Positions 33,201 through 47,739 of a stretch of DNA of 64,000 nt are shown one piece after another. Both the position numbers and the translations under genes were made by a program. The DNA lies in the NCBI GenBank assembly GCA_949316495.1, contig OX439000.1, positions 50,728,220 to 50,792,219 of the forward strand, given 5' to 3'. A model generated the notes under the pieces. That model was not told the origin of the DNA. It ran no database searches and worked only from the letters and a program-made list of their open reading frames with translations. Each line of letters opens with the position of its first letter. Position 1 is the stretch's first letter. The stretch is from Amphiduros pacificus. Its lineage: Eukaryota > Annelida > Polychaeta > Phyllodocida > Hesionidae.

Positions 33201-36200
33201 CCTGGATATTTTTATTCCACAAGAAAGAAAGATAATAAAAATGAAATGAAATGAAATGTGACATATTTTGGCCTTTTCACACTTCTGTTTGCCACTTGGG
33301 CACTCCTTGTGGGATGTAGGAATCCCCAGGTTAGCTGTATTCTCATATCAGAATCCCCAGGTCCTCTTAAGCCAACCTGGCCATCTTATGGAGAACTTGT
33401 AATCTGCTTTTTGTTTAACACATAGACTCAGACAAAGGAATGAGAGACTAACACATTTTTGACAGCTCATGATATATCCATCAACAGTTGTGTGCATTAC
33501 ACCAGGGTCTTATAATATAGACAGAGCGATTGCTTTGAGCACATCAGCTCACGTCAAATACAGATAGTCTATATTCCATATTGTAAACGACATGTGATTT
33601 TTTAGTTGGATTTATATTACCAAGTAGATTATTATAAGTATAGCAGCAGAAACAGTAAAAACATACACTATATACAACAACTGCTAAGGGCCATATAGAG
33701 TGTGAGGCAGCTGTCAAAATATGGAAGCCACCAAGACAGGACTTAACCAAGAGTGTGGTATAGCCACCAAGATGGTGTGTTGGCACTTGGGATGTGTCAT
33801 TGCCACTTTGAGGTAGTCTGTGAGACAAGTGTGAGATAGGGTCAAGCAAATTAGACTGTGGTGACTGCTCAGACAGTTGTGGCCAATCTGAGAACATTAT
33901 GGCCACTTAAACTGTGTGTATGTGACTGTTTGGTGGCCACTTGAACTGTGTGGTGCGACCTTATGTTATATGGTGGCCCAATATGTTTTATGGTGACCCA
34001 ATATGTTATATGGTGGCCCAGTATGTTTTATGGTGACCCAGTATGTTGTTTGGTGCCCCAATATGTTATGGTGTGGTCCCATATGTTGTGTGGTGGCCCA
34101 TCATGTTATTTGATGGTCCAATAGGTTGTTTGGTGGCCCCCTATATTTTTAATGGCCCACTATGTCATGTGGTGGCCCATATGGTGTATGGTTGACCCAT
34201 ACATTGTGTGATGGCCCATCATGTATATAGTCTGATGGCATAGTATGTTGTTTGGTGGGCCAGTATATTGTTTAGTGGCACCATATGTTATTTAATGGCA
34301 GCTTATATTGTTGTGGTCACCTTCACTGAGACTAAAGTGGTCACTATGACTGGGCAAGTACATTGTGATCATCGACTCTTAGCCAGAATAAGGTTGCTGG
34401 TCACTTCAACTATGTGGTGGTCTCTATGACAGTTGTCACTCAGATGTTCTGCCACAGATATTTGACAAACCCTTCTGTGACTTGTGTGACAACTCAGATT
34501 CCAGAGGGCCACTAAGAGTGTGATAACCACTTAGATTGCCATATTTTAACGACCACTGAGATTCTGTGATGACCACTGTGACTATTATTATAGCCAACAA
34601 GATTGGATTGATATTGAATCTTATTTACTGGAGACACAGACCGCACAGTGTTATCACAGATTTGATGGCGATGGAGCCGCGCAGCATTGCGTCGCAAACC
34701 AGTAGCCACTGAAACTGATGGTAGTGTAATTATGTGGCAGCTTCTGTTTCAAGAGAATGTGATAGTCTTCAGGCAAGCAAGTAGAGAAATGCCACCCTTT
34801 ATTGCGAAGGACACATGGCAGCATAAGAGTGCCTCTCAAAACTTATTCAGCAAAATTCAAATCATGGTTGGTGTGTTATTAAAAAAGATCAGAAAAAAAA
34901 TACAGTTATTGGTGTAAGACGATGACAAAAAAAAGCAGGATTATATTTTGTTGCGGAAGCTTGACCCTGCTCTGCTTGTATTGTGTGGAGATATGGAAGC
35001 GATGCTGAATCTGTAGGCTCGGCAGTGGCTCAAATAATACAATCCTTTAATACCACCTGCTTTATACCATAATATTCATGGGCACAGTGAGCAGAAAGCA
35101 GTAGTTACAGAGGAGGCATTAAATGCAAATATGAAACGTAATCTGAATCGGTAGCCATAAAAGAATACTAGATTGAGACTGTAATATCAATCATGCTTGA
35201 TATCATCTGTGGCTGGATGGTTATTGAGGCTCGGGTACAGTCATCACTCGCGCCAGCTCTGCTCATCACATATCCCATGATGCAACATGAATAGCAAACC
35301 TGCAGTCTTTTTTTTAGATAGAAGCTGTTGGGTGTATTTGTAATTTTTATCGTCATGGTTTCAAACAGATGAATTGGTAATTATTGTGGAACATGATACA
35401 TAAATAATATCCACACTTATTTTTATGTTCTACTCAATTCTCTTGGAATCTCAATGTTAAAATTCAGTGGTCATGATCCAAAGTTATTTCCAAATGGCTG
35501 GTCAAGTTTCAAGTATAAAATTTGGGATTGATAAGTTTGACATGGAGAAAATGTATTACTTTTGATTAGTTTGAGGCAGTAGCCAAACTTGGTTTTGGTT
35601 CATGTAATTTAAAACCTCTTGAGATTAAAAATAAATAAACTGGCACATTATGGTTGAATCAAAAAAGTACTTTGTCTAAACAAGATACAAATTAGAGTTT
35701 CAGATTTAATCCTTAATATGTGGGGTCTGTTAATGGACAGTTATTCACCATGGCATATTATGAGGACATTTTTGAAACTAATATGAGTGATGTGATAAAA
35801 AATTCATAATTGTTTGTGGTGATTGGAGAAGGGATCAATGGAGAATATATGATAGCCATGTAACAATGTAATGGGACGGAGGATTGCAATACTGGAATGA
35901 AGACCCCCTGTGGAGGTCATTATAATTCTACCAGATAACCAGCATGTCCACTGTGCTGCTTCCATTCATCTGCACTGTCAAGTTACGAGACTACACAGAC
36001 TCCAGTGTCGTGCCAAGCAGCAGGAATAAGTAGCTTACACCCGATTAGCAGGATTTCTATTGCAAGCAAAAGATTTTGATACAAAGAATTTTCTTTCTTG
36101 ACAATAGGTGACAAAGATCTTGACTTTTTTCATTTTTTTTATCATCACTTATGCATATATGCATGGCTTTGAAGCTTCCTACATTCGTATATATGACATG

Positions 36201-36339
36201 TATTATTTCAAAACAATGTCAGATTTAAAAAATAAAAAATAAATAAATGAAAACATAAAATAAATAAACTGAGAAAATATATTCTCTTAACGTGTGTTAA
36301 TAAAGGTGCTACTATTTGTGATGTTGGGTATGTTTACAG
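30201..36339. other. Region between the CpG block and the first HMBOX1 coding exon
   Basis: Probably 5' UTR intron(s) of HMBOX1 or intergenic DNA. No coding exon could be supported on either strand. The only clear structure is the decayed repeat domain at about 33700-34600. Confidence 0.45.
33700..34600. repeat. Decayed ~20-bp tandem repeat domain
   Basis: Between 33930 and 34300 variants of TATGGTGGCCCAATATGTT recur about every 18-22 bp with many substitutions. Flanking sequence (GTGGCCACTTGAACTGTGTG, GATGACCACTGTGACT) keeps a looser version of the same GG-CCA pattern. It looks like an old array no longer being homogenised. Confidence 0.6.
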
Positions 36340-36420
36340 GGACAGCCCTCCCGATGGTACCAAGGTGGCACTCACTGTGAAGAAGGACAGCGACTTGCAA
36401 CAAGTGTTGCACAATCTCCC

Positions 36421-39400
36421 ATGATTGCCATGATGGCTGGTCACATTGCTGGCCAACCCCTCTTCACCATAGAACAATTTGAGCTCATTCGTAGGCTTCG
36501 CAACAGTGGCGTCACCAAGGAGCAGGTCATCCAGGCCTTCGATGCCCTGGAGCGCATGGACAGGGAACTCGGTGCAATGTACGCCATCCCTATTTCAATT
36601 GGAGCCGCCACCACCTTCCCTGTCATGGCCGCCATTAGACAGGCGGTGCCGACCAGCGCCATGGCGGCGTCCAATCAGGCGCTAACCATGGCGTGTGCCG
36701 CCGCTGCTGCCAGGGCCATGACGCCACAAGCGAACTTCATGACACCAAACAATCCCATCAAACAAGAACCGATGCCAAAACGTAAACGTTCCATTGATGC
36801 CACAAATGGAGACACCCCAACTGCTATGGACCTGACCAATGGGAATGGAATAACAACCGATCAAGACGAAGATATCGAAAACACAGAAGAATTCAAACAA
36901 TTTGTTGGGTGAGTTTGCATTGAAAAAAAGGGACTTTCCTAAAATTCATATATATCTACCATATATAGTAAATCCTATCAGGATTGGTTAAGCTTTGTTT
37001 TTACTTGTTCGTATGTTGAATAAGACAGTTGGTACTTAATGTGTGGGATGTACGTATGTATTTCAGCAAGGGAGACCTGTACTGCTGCGAGGAGATCCGT
37101 AACTTTGTGATGCAGTACAACATCAAACAGCAGCAAGTCGCTGTCCTGTCAGGTAAGCCAGCAAGGGTTAAAACTATTATATATATATATACATATATAT
37201 ATATATAATGTAAGAATAGGAGCAGAGTGGTCCTGGGCCATCAGGAATATAAACACAAACTACATATGCTCCAGATGTGGCTTTTAGCTATGCTTACTAC
37301 CATGTCAGCATAGCTTCTGCTGCAAGAGGGAGACATTTTCTGTCATTCTCTCCGTCTGTTAAATTTGATCTCTTCTGAAACCACTTGGTAGCTATTTGGA
37401 GGTAAGATGTTGTAATTTTAGGGGTCTGATTCTGTGAGGATCTGATTTTTTTCATTTTTTTATGATATTGTAAAACAAATCTTACAGCTATTACTCTTAG
37501 TTTGAATAACATGACAAATATTTGCTAATGAGAATCAAGATACCAAAAGTTGGGGCTGAGTTCAATTTTTAACTTGATTAAAATTTTATTAAAAATAAAG
37601 CAATGTGTGGGTGTTGGGAGTCAATATTAGGTACATAATTTTTTTATCAAATTGACAGTTGCAAAGCTGGGTAAATACTTTAACCTTTTAACCTTCATGA
37701 AACAATTTGCAAGGATTTCCAGAAAATGTTCACAAACCTTATAAAAAAGCAATGAACAGCATATCTCTAAGGCCACTTGCCTCTGTTCTCTGTTCTAAAC
37801 ATTTGTGGAATAACCATGCTACATGGCATCTGCTACATGGCATCTGCTACATGGCATCTGCTACATGGCATCTGCTACATGGCATCTGCTACATGGCATC
37901 TGCTACATGGCATCTGCTACATGGCATCTGCTACATGGCATCTGCTACATGGCATCTGCTACATGGCATCTGCTACATGACATCTGCTACATGGCATCTG
38001 CTACATGGCATCTGCTACATGGCATCTGCTACATGGCATCTGCAATAGACATTAAGAAACTCATTTAGAGAATAACTATACTCACCGACAGAGAAAAATC
38101 ACACCTACAGTAAAATATAGTCACTAAAGAGCATGATAATAGGGAAAGATAATGCAAGTTGCTGATAGGAAAAAGGCAATTGCTGATAGGTAAGCCACTT
38201 GTAGGGAAAAGCATCACTCATTTGATAAATGATTTACTTGTAAGAAAAATACACTGGAAGAGAAAGAGGCTCACTTAATGAAAAAAAAAGAGTATGACAT
38301 CACTTGATTTTACTGTTTTCCATTCCCCCAGATGGGCTCTGAATTAACAGCAGGGTTAGCCTTTTTTAATCTCTGTGGAATATATAATGTACAAGCCAAC
38401 AGTAGTCAGCAGTAAGAAGGTCTTATTGGTCAAAATTCTGACCAGGAGTTTATTTATCAATGTTGCTTTGTTTATTTGCCAGGCATAAGTCAGTCGTATG
38501 TGAGCAGGTACCTGAAAGGAGACTTCCATGATATGTCGGAGAGGAGCCGCCGCATGATACAGAAGTGGTACATTACCTTCAAGAACAACCCTGCTGCTAT
38601 AGGTGAGACACTGTGAGACACCATATTGGCAAACTGTCAAACTCTGTGGATCCAAATGTCACATATTGTGATTAATTCACACTCTCATGTGCTGTGTATT
38701 TGTTAAAGTGCAACCGTGCAAACTATGTCAGCTCCCCCCCTCACAGTTTGCAGTTGTGACACAATATTCTAACACTAGATATCTACATTGTGATCAGAGA
38801 CTGATAAATTGTTGATTTTTATTAACTTTATTTTGCGAATTTGTTTAAGAATAAGTAAAAGAATATAAATATTCATGTATTTTCTTTTTGATTGGAAAGT
38901 AAGATTTAAACTGAGCTGAGCAGTACGATATAAGTTCTAAATGTTTTCTGACAGGTCCTGCCGCCAATGCTGCTATGCTTAGTAACAGTCCCGTGCCAGT
39001 CAAAAAGTTCATCTCCATGGATACAGGGAGCAATGATTTTGTCAACTATCCTAAGAGGGAGCGGTTTGTATTCAGACCCTCACACTTAGAAGTTCTAGAG
39101 AAATACTTTACAGAAGACAGTTACCCTTCACAAGAGAAACGAGAGGAGATATCAAGGGCATGCAATGCTGCTGTAGAAATACCTGGTAATGACATCCAAA
39201 ACCTGTGTATAGCTTTATTAAATCAAATTGATTGTACCAGCGGTCTAATCGCATATCTCTTATGATGGAAATTTGTAGATATAAATACAAATGATTATTA
39301 TGTAAATGAAAGTAAATGAACAGTTTTATTGTGATAATTTGAAAACAGATAATACTATATTTAAGAGACATCATGCATAGTAAATCCCTCATATGTGGAA

Positions 39401-40233
39401 TATTAAGATTCTAAGGCTTTATTTCATATTGTAAACAGTAAATGCAGAAGGTTTTAATGTTTTTAATGTGTTGCTTTTGCAGCTGGTCGCCAATTGGGTG
39501 ACCGAGAGAGGGTGACTTCCCAGATAGTGGCAAACTGGTTTGCCAACAAGCGCAAAGAAGTCAAGAAACTTGCTAGAGAAGGTAAGCACGAGATCGTTCT
39601 CACTCCTTATTTGTCATGAATTTATGCAATACACAGAGTCGAGGTTATAAAATACTCACTTATCTTGTTTTTTAGATGGCGAAGAGGGGAGTGTATTAAA
39701 CTCACAGTTTATTAGTAAGTCATTGACTTTGCAGAATAATTAAGCAAATAGAGTGGTGTGTTTCAGAGGGTATTGACATGAGCGCCACTCCTCTGCGAGG
39801 TCGCGGCCGTCCATTCAAGTTCATCTCGGAGTTAACCAGCGTGGACCTGTCAGTCAACACAAATGGATCCGCCCAGGTGACACCTAGCCAGTCCCCCAGC
39901 GAGGCTAACGCCCTCAATGCTCTTGCCCAGAACGGCCAGGCCAACATGCCTGGAGGGCCGGCTAATAATGCACCATCTATTCCACAGGCGCACTCCCGGC
40001 AGGCAGGACCACCAAATCTGAACGGTCAAGCCCCTGCCGCCCCGCCAGGCAACCCTCAGTCCAACACCACAGGAACAGCGGTTCTCATGCCCGAAACACA
40101 GGATGATCAGAGTCTGTCTCTGGCAGTGGAGATGGCAGCGGTCAACCAAGCCATCATTGCCCTCTCAGGACAGATGCCCATCTCTATCAAGGCCGAGAAA
40201 CCAGATGTACCTCCTGCTTCCTCCTCCAGTTGA
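36421..40233 (+). CDS. HMBOX1: HMBOX1 (homeobox-containing 1), seven coding exons
   Basis: Exons 36421-36908 (acceptor at 36340), 37067-37152, 38483-38602, 38955-39185, 39483-39581, 39676-39714, 39767-40233; all GT-AG and phase-consistent; 509 residues (human about 420). The N-terminal helix region LFTIEQFELIRRLRNSGVTK matches human RFTIEQIDLLQRLRRTGMTK. A POU-specific/HNF1-like domain spans about 156-232 (GISQSYVSRYLKGDFHDMSE). The atypical homeodomain spans about 265-340, with a long loop before helix 3 and the recognition segment VANWFANKRKEVKK. The conserved C-terminal motif SLAVEMAAVNQAIIAL is nearly identical to vertebrate HMBOX1. A likely NLS is PKRKRS (about 119-124). HMBOX1 binds DNA; the mammalian protein (HOT1) binds TTAGGG telomere repeats and associates with telomerase. 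Extras here are an Ala/Met-rich segment at about 60-105 and RGRGRPFKF (365-373), an AT-hook-like motif. The frame stays open upstream to the acceptor at 36340, so a 5' coding exon cannot be excluded. Confidence 0.94.
37818..38043. repeat. 14-bp minisatellite, about 16 near-perfect copies
   Basis: Unit GCTACATGGCATCT repeated with a single visible change (ATGACATCT at about 37978). It lies in the HMBOX1 intron between exons 37067-37152 and 38483-38602. Near identity indicates very recent expansion. Confidence 0.97.
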
Positions 40234-43200
40234 TCTCCTTCCATTGTTTGACCATAGCAACAGGGAAAGCTAGGCTGGGTCGTCATTGCAATTCTCTCAA
40301 AGAGACTGATTTGTTGCATGGCTGCCATGTAAAAAGTCTGTTGCTATGGTAGTCACATGACTTTGCATTGTTGCTGTAGAAACTTCATAGGTTTGATTCT
40401 TCAGCAACAACAGAAGTCAGTTTTAGAAGAAAAAAAAACGGGGTATTGCTACACAGCAAGCATTATTGTCCTCTTGTTGCATACCAAGTAAAATGTATGT
40501 ATCCATGTGCTATATGTGATTGTGATGGTAATACTGCCTTACACAATGTCTATACTCGTCAGAAAAATCAAAATATTATCCAGGATATAAACCTGAATGT
40601 GACAAAATGTTGTTAGTCAGTGTTAGTAGATACTTTTCTATGGGTTATGAGCAAAGCAATGCTTTTGCTGAAGAAGAGATGACAATTAAATGTTTGTTTT
40701 TACCCACTTGCTATGGTATCATGGCTTCCAGTCCTTAGTAACCAAGTCTTGCTAGGGCCATAAAAAAGAGTGTTTTCCATGAAGTTTATTAGAAACATTG
40801 TGCGTTTCTTTTGATTTGTTTAATTGAGTTTATTTTGTTACAAAATGTGATACATTTACCAAGCATGAGTCGTGTATCAAAACAAGTCCACAATTGTACA
40901 TAGTCATGTATTAGTTCATTTATAACAGACCATTATATTTTGTTTTAGAATATTACACTTTGTTACTTGACACTGCTGTATTTGGAATCAAATGTTGCTT
41001 ACAAAATGAATAAGTTTTTTTTTTATCCTGAAATGTGCTTAATATTATCTTGATAGAACTGTATGCTTATGGTCTAAAGGATAAGTCATATTTGTGGTCG
41101 ACTTGTAAAAATGTCTTTTCAAGTGTCTTGACTTCTACTGTTTTCAGTAAAACTGAGTTAGAATATACAGAGTAGAAATGTATATCCATACTTTTTTCAT
41201 GGCAATATCATGAATCTCTTTTATTTTACATTGTTTAGAAATTGAGTTGAAGAGATTGGCCTTAAGGGTCTGAGAAATACAAGACATTAATCGTATACTA
41301 GTGAGTTGAGTTGCTATGCAGTCAAGAATAATACTATGAAGAGTTGTATGCAATTTGTGAAAAAAAGAGGAAATATTTGTTATGTATCCCAAGGATTTGA
41401 ATTTGCAAAAGGCATGATGAAGCATGTTAATTTTCTCAATATTTTTACATATATATATATACACATATGTATACATATAAATATGAAATTTGATGTATTC
41501 ATTTTTAAAATGATGAAATTATCAGAGGAAGAGGATCAGATTGGTATGATTGTTATGATTTGGGCAAGCCAAATAGGAATGCATAGCATTATTATACACA
41601 TGAGTTATAACTTTGTTTGTTTTGCCAGTGTGTCTATAAACTGATTTACTACTCAGCACTTTGCATTGCCAAGATGACTGAAAACTCAAACAACTCGTAA
41701 GGTAAAGAAACCCAGGAAAGATGAGTCACACCGGCATCAGATGTCCAGGGAATTCTCTGAATCTGCTCTCCTGAGTGTACAAACTGGTCCTTGTTCTATT
41801 GATGGCAGTGTTTTTGTTGCAATCTGGTGTATTTTACACCACTAACTTTTAATCGCCACTCGCCCAATCTGGCAGAAGCCAATTTCAGTGTTATGCATTT
41901 TTTTCAGGCAATTACTGATGCAGTTTGGTGATATTGGCAAACTGAAAATATCCATTCTTGACATGCAGTAAGATTAAGAAAAAGCAGTGGCGCCAGAGTC
42001 TTTATGGTGTCAAGATGCTGCATTAGAAAGTTATCATCATAAGTGACTGAGGCAAATACGAATGCAGCATCATTAAAATGCGGTAGATGCATAAGAGCAG
42101 ATTTAGAGAATTCCAAAAAAGTTGTGATGATTACACAGGTTGATTGATATATTCATAACACACTCAGACTATGGCATATAAGTAAATGTACAATATTAAG
42201 TAAAATAATGAGTTGTAAACTCCATCATAATGTAATCACACTGACAACATGAGAAAGAAGTCTCTCTCACGTTATTACAGTGAGTTGTGAACGAAATCGC
42301 ACATGAGTTATTTTTAAAGACTCATTTAGATTGTGAATATGTTGATGAGTGAAGCAAACTGTCTCGTGGTCGTCTGGGTGCCAGTGTGCTCTGTATGTGA
42401 GGAATGTGTCTGTCCTGGATCAGCTCCAAGAGATATGAACCATTATTAATACAGGTGAGTTAGAGTTTGTCATCCTTAAGAGTAAGTCTCCATGAAGGCG
42501 AGTCACATACCTGTCCATGGTTAATGTAGATGAGTTAAAACTCTGCTGTGGTAGGTTATATATAGTAATGAGTTATTGGCCCCTTGTTTGGCTGTGGTGC
42601 GTAGATACAGCTCTTATGATGATAGTTCAGTTAGTCTCAATGTCTTTGGTGGATTTGTGTTTTTCATGTGTCCAGAGACACAAACAGATGTTCAGTGTTT
42701 TATCCGTGTTAAGTGTGATGTTGAAAACATCACAAAGAAATATTCCAAATATTCAACTACAAACCTCAAATAACGATAGTTTTAATTTCCAAGTCCCACA
42801 CCAGGCATACAAACCAAAGGCATTTCTTGTTAGTATTACAGTACAATAGACCACAATGTAACTGTTAGTTTAGAAACATTTTATTTTTGATATTTAAACT
42901 TATTGTAATGAATAACACTAAGTAATCCTGTTAGATTTTTTCACACTATAGAGTACAAACTTTTCTTCTTCCATGTCAAACATAAGTGCTGTTTATTGTC
43001 AAACGTGTCATGGAATATGTGTATATATTGTGTCTTTTTCAATACTGCCAAAATTGCTACTCTCAAATATTATTGGCTTGTACATGCATGTATTATCCGA
43101 GATGCATATTTATGAAATCAATAATATACTTGTATATTTCAATTGTTATTATATTTATATCTCAAGTTGGGTAATCTGGGGCTGTCTCCTTATATTTGTA

Positions 43201-44370
43201 CATCTTTGCTTCAAGTGGAAATTGTGATCTTTATTTTAGTCATATATATATATAAATATATATAGAGGAAGGTAGGCTTCTTATCAATTCTAGGTGCTGT
43301 ATTATTAGTCAATGCAATTTTATCTAGTAAAATGTTCACATGTGGAAGAAGTGTTCCCAAAAGTCACGAGTTTCTCATATTGAGAGTTAGGCAAAGAACT
43401 GAATAATACAAGTTTTTTTTGTATTTGGTTAATCAGAATATCATATTTTTAGTGTTAACCTCGTTTGTTTGTAGTTTGGGTTATTTTTATATTACCCATC
43501 TTTATATCATGCATAGTTCTTGTGTCAAGAGAATTCAGAATACTTGCAAAGTGAAAGTAATACTTACAGCTAATGCAACACAGCACAATTTCTAGCACTA
43601 AAAAGGATGTCTCATAAATTGCTATATTTTCCTTAATATTTAAGGACGAAAGATATTTCTTCAATTAAATTGTTCTTTTTATCACAATTTACACATAATT
43701 GATGCAGATATTTGGCCAGAAAGAGGAGTTTTAAAGAGAAAGAATAGGGCTGATGACTTTCAGCTGACATGATATTGTAAGAAGAAATTGTTCTTTAAAA
43801 AAATTAGCTCTGAATGATATAATGTGAGAAGATATGATATCAGTGAGAGTAGATAAGTTACAAGTGATGAAATTAACTCCAGTATTGAATAAATACCATA
43901 TTAAATACAGTATTACAAAAGTAGGAATTACTTGAACTCTTGTCATTGAAATTACAAATATTACTTTCTTTTTATTCTCAACAAACCAAGATGAAAAAAA
44001 TGTGTTATGATTTTGGTGCTGTCACTGGTCTCTAAGAAAAAAAAATGTGCCATATGGAAAGATGGAATGTCAAAATTTGAAAGGTGCTAAAAGTGGTAAT
44101 TCATTTTTCATTGTGTAAAAACAAAGCACATTGGGAATGAACAAATATGTGTCATAACTGTCAAGTGAAGAGATCAAAAATGTTCCATTTAATGACTGTT
44201 GATTATGTCAAAAAAATAACACATAATTGTTTCACAAAACAGATTATAGGTGTGAATATTTTTTTTACTGCGCAGTTGATTCTTTAAATGTAGCATTCCT
44301 ATGCAGATACAACATTTGTTATCAATATATCACCTGCAAAAGCAATATTGAATTTATCAGTGTATTAATT

Positions 44371-44375
44371 ATGAG

Positions 44376-44409
<34 letters not shown>

Positions 44410-44420
44410 TGTATGTATAC
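44371..44420. repeat. (TATG)n microsatellite
   Basis: About ten tandem GTAT/TATG tetranucleotides flanked by ATATAT and ATACAT. Confidence 0.95.
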
Positions 44421-47400
44421 ATAGCAGACCACATGTGAGCATTTGACATTGCTTTATGTATGCAAGTTGTTCTGCTAGAACCAACCATTATTGTAGATAT
44501 GAAAATATTTTATATGTATTGTATTGTGTGCAAATCTTGTTTCGACAGTAAAGTGCATCTGTCATTTTTGTGCCAAAAGATGTCTCAGTATTTCTCCTCT
44601 GCAAATTATCAAAGGATATGTGAAAGTAAAATCTGATTTACATGTTGGTATATCCTGCATTTTTAAAAAGGGACAAAAAATACTGTATTACAACCACAGG
44701 GTATTCATTTTTAATAAATGCTTTCAAATGTGGGAAAAATATGCTCCAATTATTTGCAGAGAGTGTACTTTGTATTTAAATAAAACAGAGAACCTTTTGA
44801 AATATATAAACTGGCAGAGATAACAAAAAATAGAAAAACTGACAGATGCAAAACTGTGAAAAGGTTATGATAATACTCTTGCTGAATACTTGGGGCAAGC
44901 CAAAATAAGGCAAAGCTTTTTCTATGCTTATTGTCACTGTATTCTGTCTTTCAACTTGCAGAGAAGAAAAATGTCTCATATTTTATTACTATTTCACCAT
45001 ATTATCAATGTTCAACTTGAATGTTACTGGTCTTGGTCAGGTGTCAGTGGTTTATATATAAATATCACGTTATTTGTACGGTAAAATATTGTTGATAAAT
45101 GGCATTTTAAACAAATTCTATGGTGTACTCAATTGTAAACTGAACACCTTTGTCACCTTGAAATATTATATATTCAGTACATATTTGATTTAGAAATTGT
45201 GCAGAAAATAATCTCATATTGAAATCAGGAAAACAGAAAATACAGATTAAAGGAAAAGTTTGAATTAGAATTTCTGGATGACAAAGGTATTCAGGTTTTA
45301 CATATTAGGTAGGCGAGACTATTTTTCCATTGGGTAGTAGGTTAGTACGTTGACTTGTGCAGCTGGTGATATTGACGATGATTAACGTGGTGATGATGCC
45401 TGTTATCTACCTATAAACTACCTGTAGTCGTTTTCATTCCACTTGATTAAACTATCAGGACATTATGATTGTGCCACAGGTGTGCTCACAGTTTTGCTGC
45501 CATGTTGATTAAACACAAAAACCTCATAGGCTATGGGATCTGGCTGATACAGACTTATTTAGTCATTTTCTCTTAATTTTTAGAATTAAAAACAGATATC
45601 GCTCAGTCACTTGGAGTGTGTGATCACTGTGTGAGTGATTGCTGTTACAAATCACTAAGCGTTTTGACTGCAGAAATTAATCCAAAGGCAGCTATGTCAG
45701 GTGTAAGAGACATTCAGAATTATAACCAAAGAGAGAGTGTCATTTTTGCCTGGCAGACAGAGGATTAATTTAATATTTGTAACTGAATTTGTGTTTTTAC
45801 TGTGCATTCCCATGTAGTAAGGTGATACCAAAGATATGTAGTAGAATCTTGAGACTAGATGATGCAATTCTTTGAGGTATCGTTTACTTTTTCCAGTTTC
45901 ATAACCCAGTAGGATTAAATACTGATGAAGTGGAAGTCTGTATCACATCAGATCCCCCTGCCATAATTGAACCTCATTTGTAAACCAAAGTAGAACTGGC
46001 AAAGACGCTTTAATTATCACTTCTATGAAATACATCGAATCATTTTTGTACAAAAAACCTGGATAAGATCACTGTGATGGTAACAATTGATACCATTAAA
46101 GCTATTAATCAACATATGATGACAGCGCCATTGTTGTTAATGGTGATTTACTAAAGATTATTGCAACAGATAACGCATTATTGCAATCTGCTGCAAAAAA
46201 AAATGCTATCTTTTTTAAATCAGAAGGGACATTACTGATGATTTGACGGAGATAAAAAGCAGACATTTGCTTTTTGGATGGGGATAATAATGGGATGGTA
46301 CTAGAGTAATCAGTGTTATGATGATTTAGACATTTTTTGTAGTATTGCTGAGAATGCTCCCTCTGCACTGTTAAGAGCATTTTGTCATTAACAATGCGAG
46401 GGAGACTCCTGATCTGGAGAACGGGTATATGTATTTTGATCTTTGACCAAAGTGTTACTTCAATGGAAGAGCTTTGAATACTTTATCCAGGAATGTATAT
46501 TGTATGCAAAAAATAAACATCATACCAAATATGACTTGGCCTGGTAGTGGGTCAAGGTCTTTTAGTCCGTACCTTACTGAGAAGGGCAACAGAACTGTGA
46601 GCTCATCCTGTGATTTGATATTCCTTCAAACCTCAATGTATATTTCATACCTCATGGGTGTTTTTTACCTGTCGAGATTAGCGACATATGTTAAATATTT
46701 TACCTGTCCATATGTTATTATGTAAGTAGGATTTCAAACAGACGCTAAGGATGATATTGATAATGACACCTTACATCAGGTCTATAATGGTAAACCAAAG
46801 CTTTGTAAAAACTTAGTTTTAAAAAATAATAATAAACCAGGTATATTTCACTGAAATGTGATCATCAGTGTGGAGATAGGTTTCAGTCTTTGTTTAATAT
46901 TCATCACTCAGGTCTGGTCCAAACCAAAGTGAAAATTGAAAGATCTTTGTGATCTTTTTGGAGAGTGAAAAAAAAAACAAGGGTAAATCCATATGGAAAA
47001 TCTAAGACCTTTTATAATGTCATGCAATAGGTTTCATTTTTGCAAAATTGATCTGAACTTTGTTACATTTGTAATTCATTTACTTCATTCCTTTTAGATC
47101 TTTCATCATCAATGTAAATCAAATGATAAGTTGATTTGCGGAATCTCAAAAGGAAAATATTTCTTCTCTAATTGAGTACTCTTCTGAATGAATAATAAAA
47201 GTGTTAAACATGTAGCAATTTTAAAAGCACACTTAAGATCCATGTACAATCCCACATTGTAATGCACGCTTTCACAATGTAATAATATTGCTGTACATAG
47301 CCTGACATGTTTTAAACATCATCAAAATGTGAAAGTGATGAAAAAGTCAGATCTCCTTAATGTGGACTTCCAAATTTATGCTGTCTTCCTTGCAGATTTT

Positions 47401-47739
47401 GGCATGACTTTCATCCTTGGTCAGTATTCTCATTTGTCTCTCAAAAACAATGCACAAAAAGTGTTAATAATGAAGGTGACATGGTGGTGCAGTATAAATA
47501 TCTGAATCATACCACGCAATTAATTAATGTATGCACTGTAATTAGCCATCACACACATTTAATATAAATGTGAATCTTTGAGTCAGATGTAACTCATTTT
47601 ATTGAAATGTTCAATTCCATTTGCTATATTTTGTCTGTTACGGAATCTCAACAAATAGAAAAAAGATGAGAAAATTAACAATAAGAATGAGACAAGAATG
47701 GAGACTGAAAACTATTCTATGGCGTATTTGTGTGTTAAC

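Noticed and set aside
36441-36900. Antisense frames over the first HMBOX1 coding exon
   Set aside because: Shadows of the HMBOX1 exon, which is supported by homology at the N-terminal helix region.
37707-38068. Plus-strand frames with ATWHLLHGICYM repeats
   Set aside because: Translation of the 14-bp minisatellite (three units make 14 codons).
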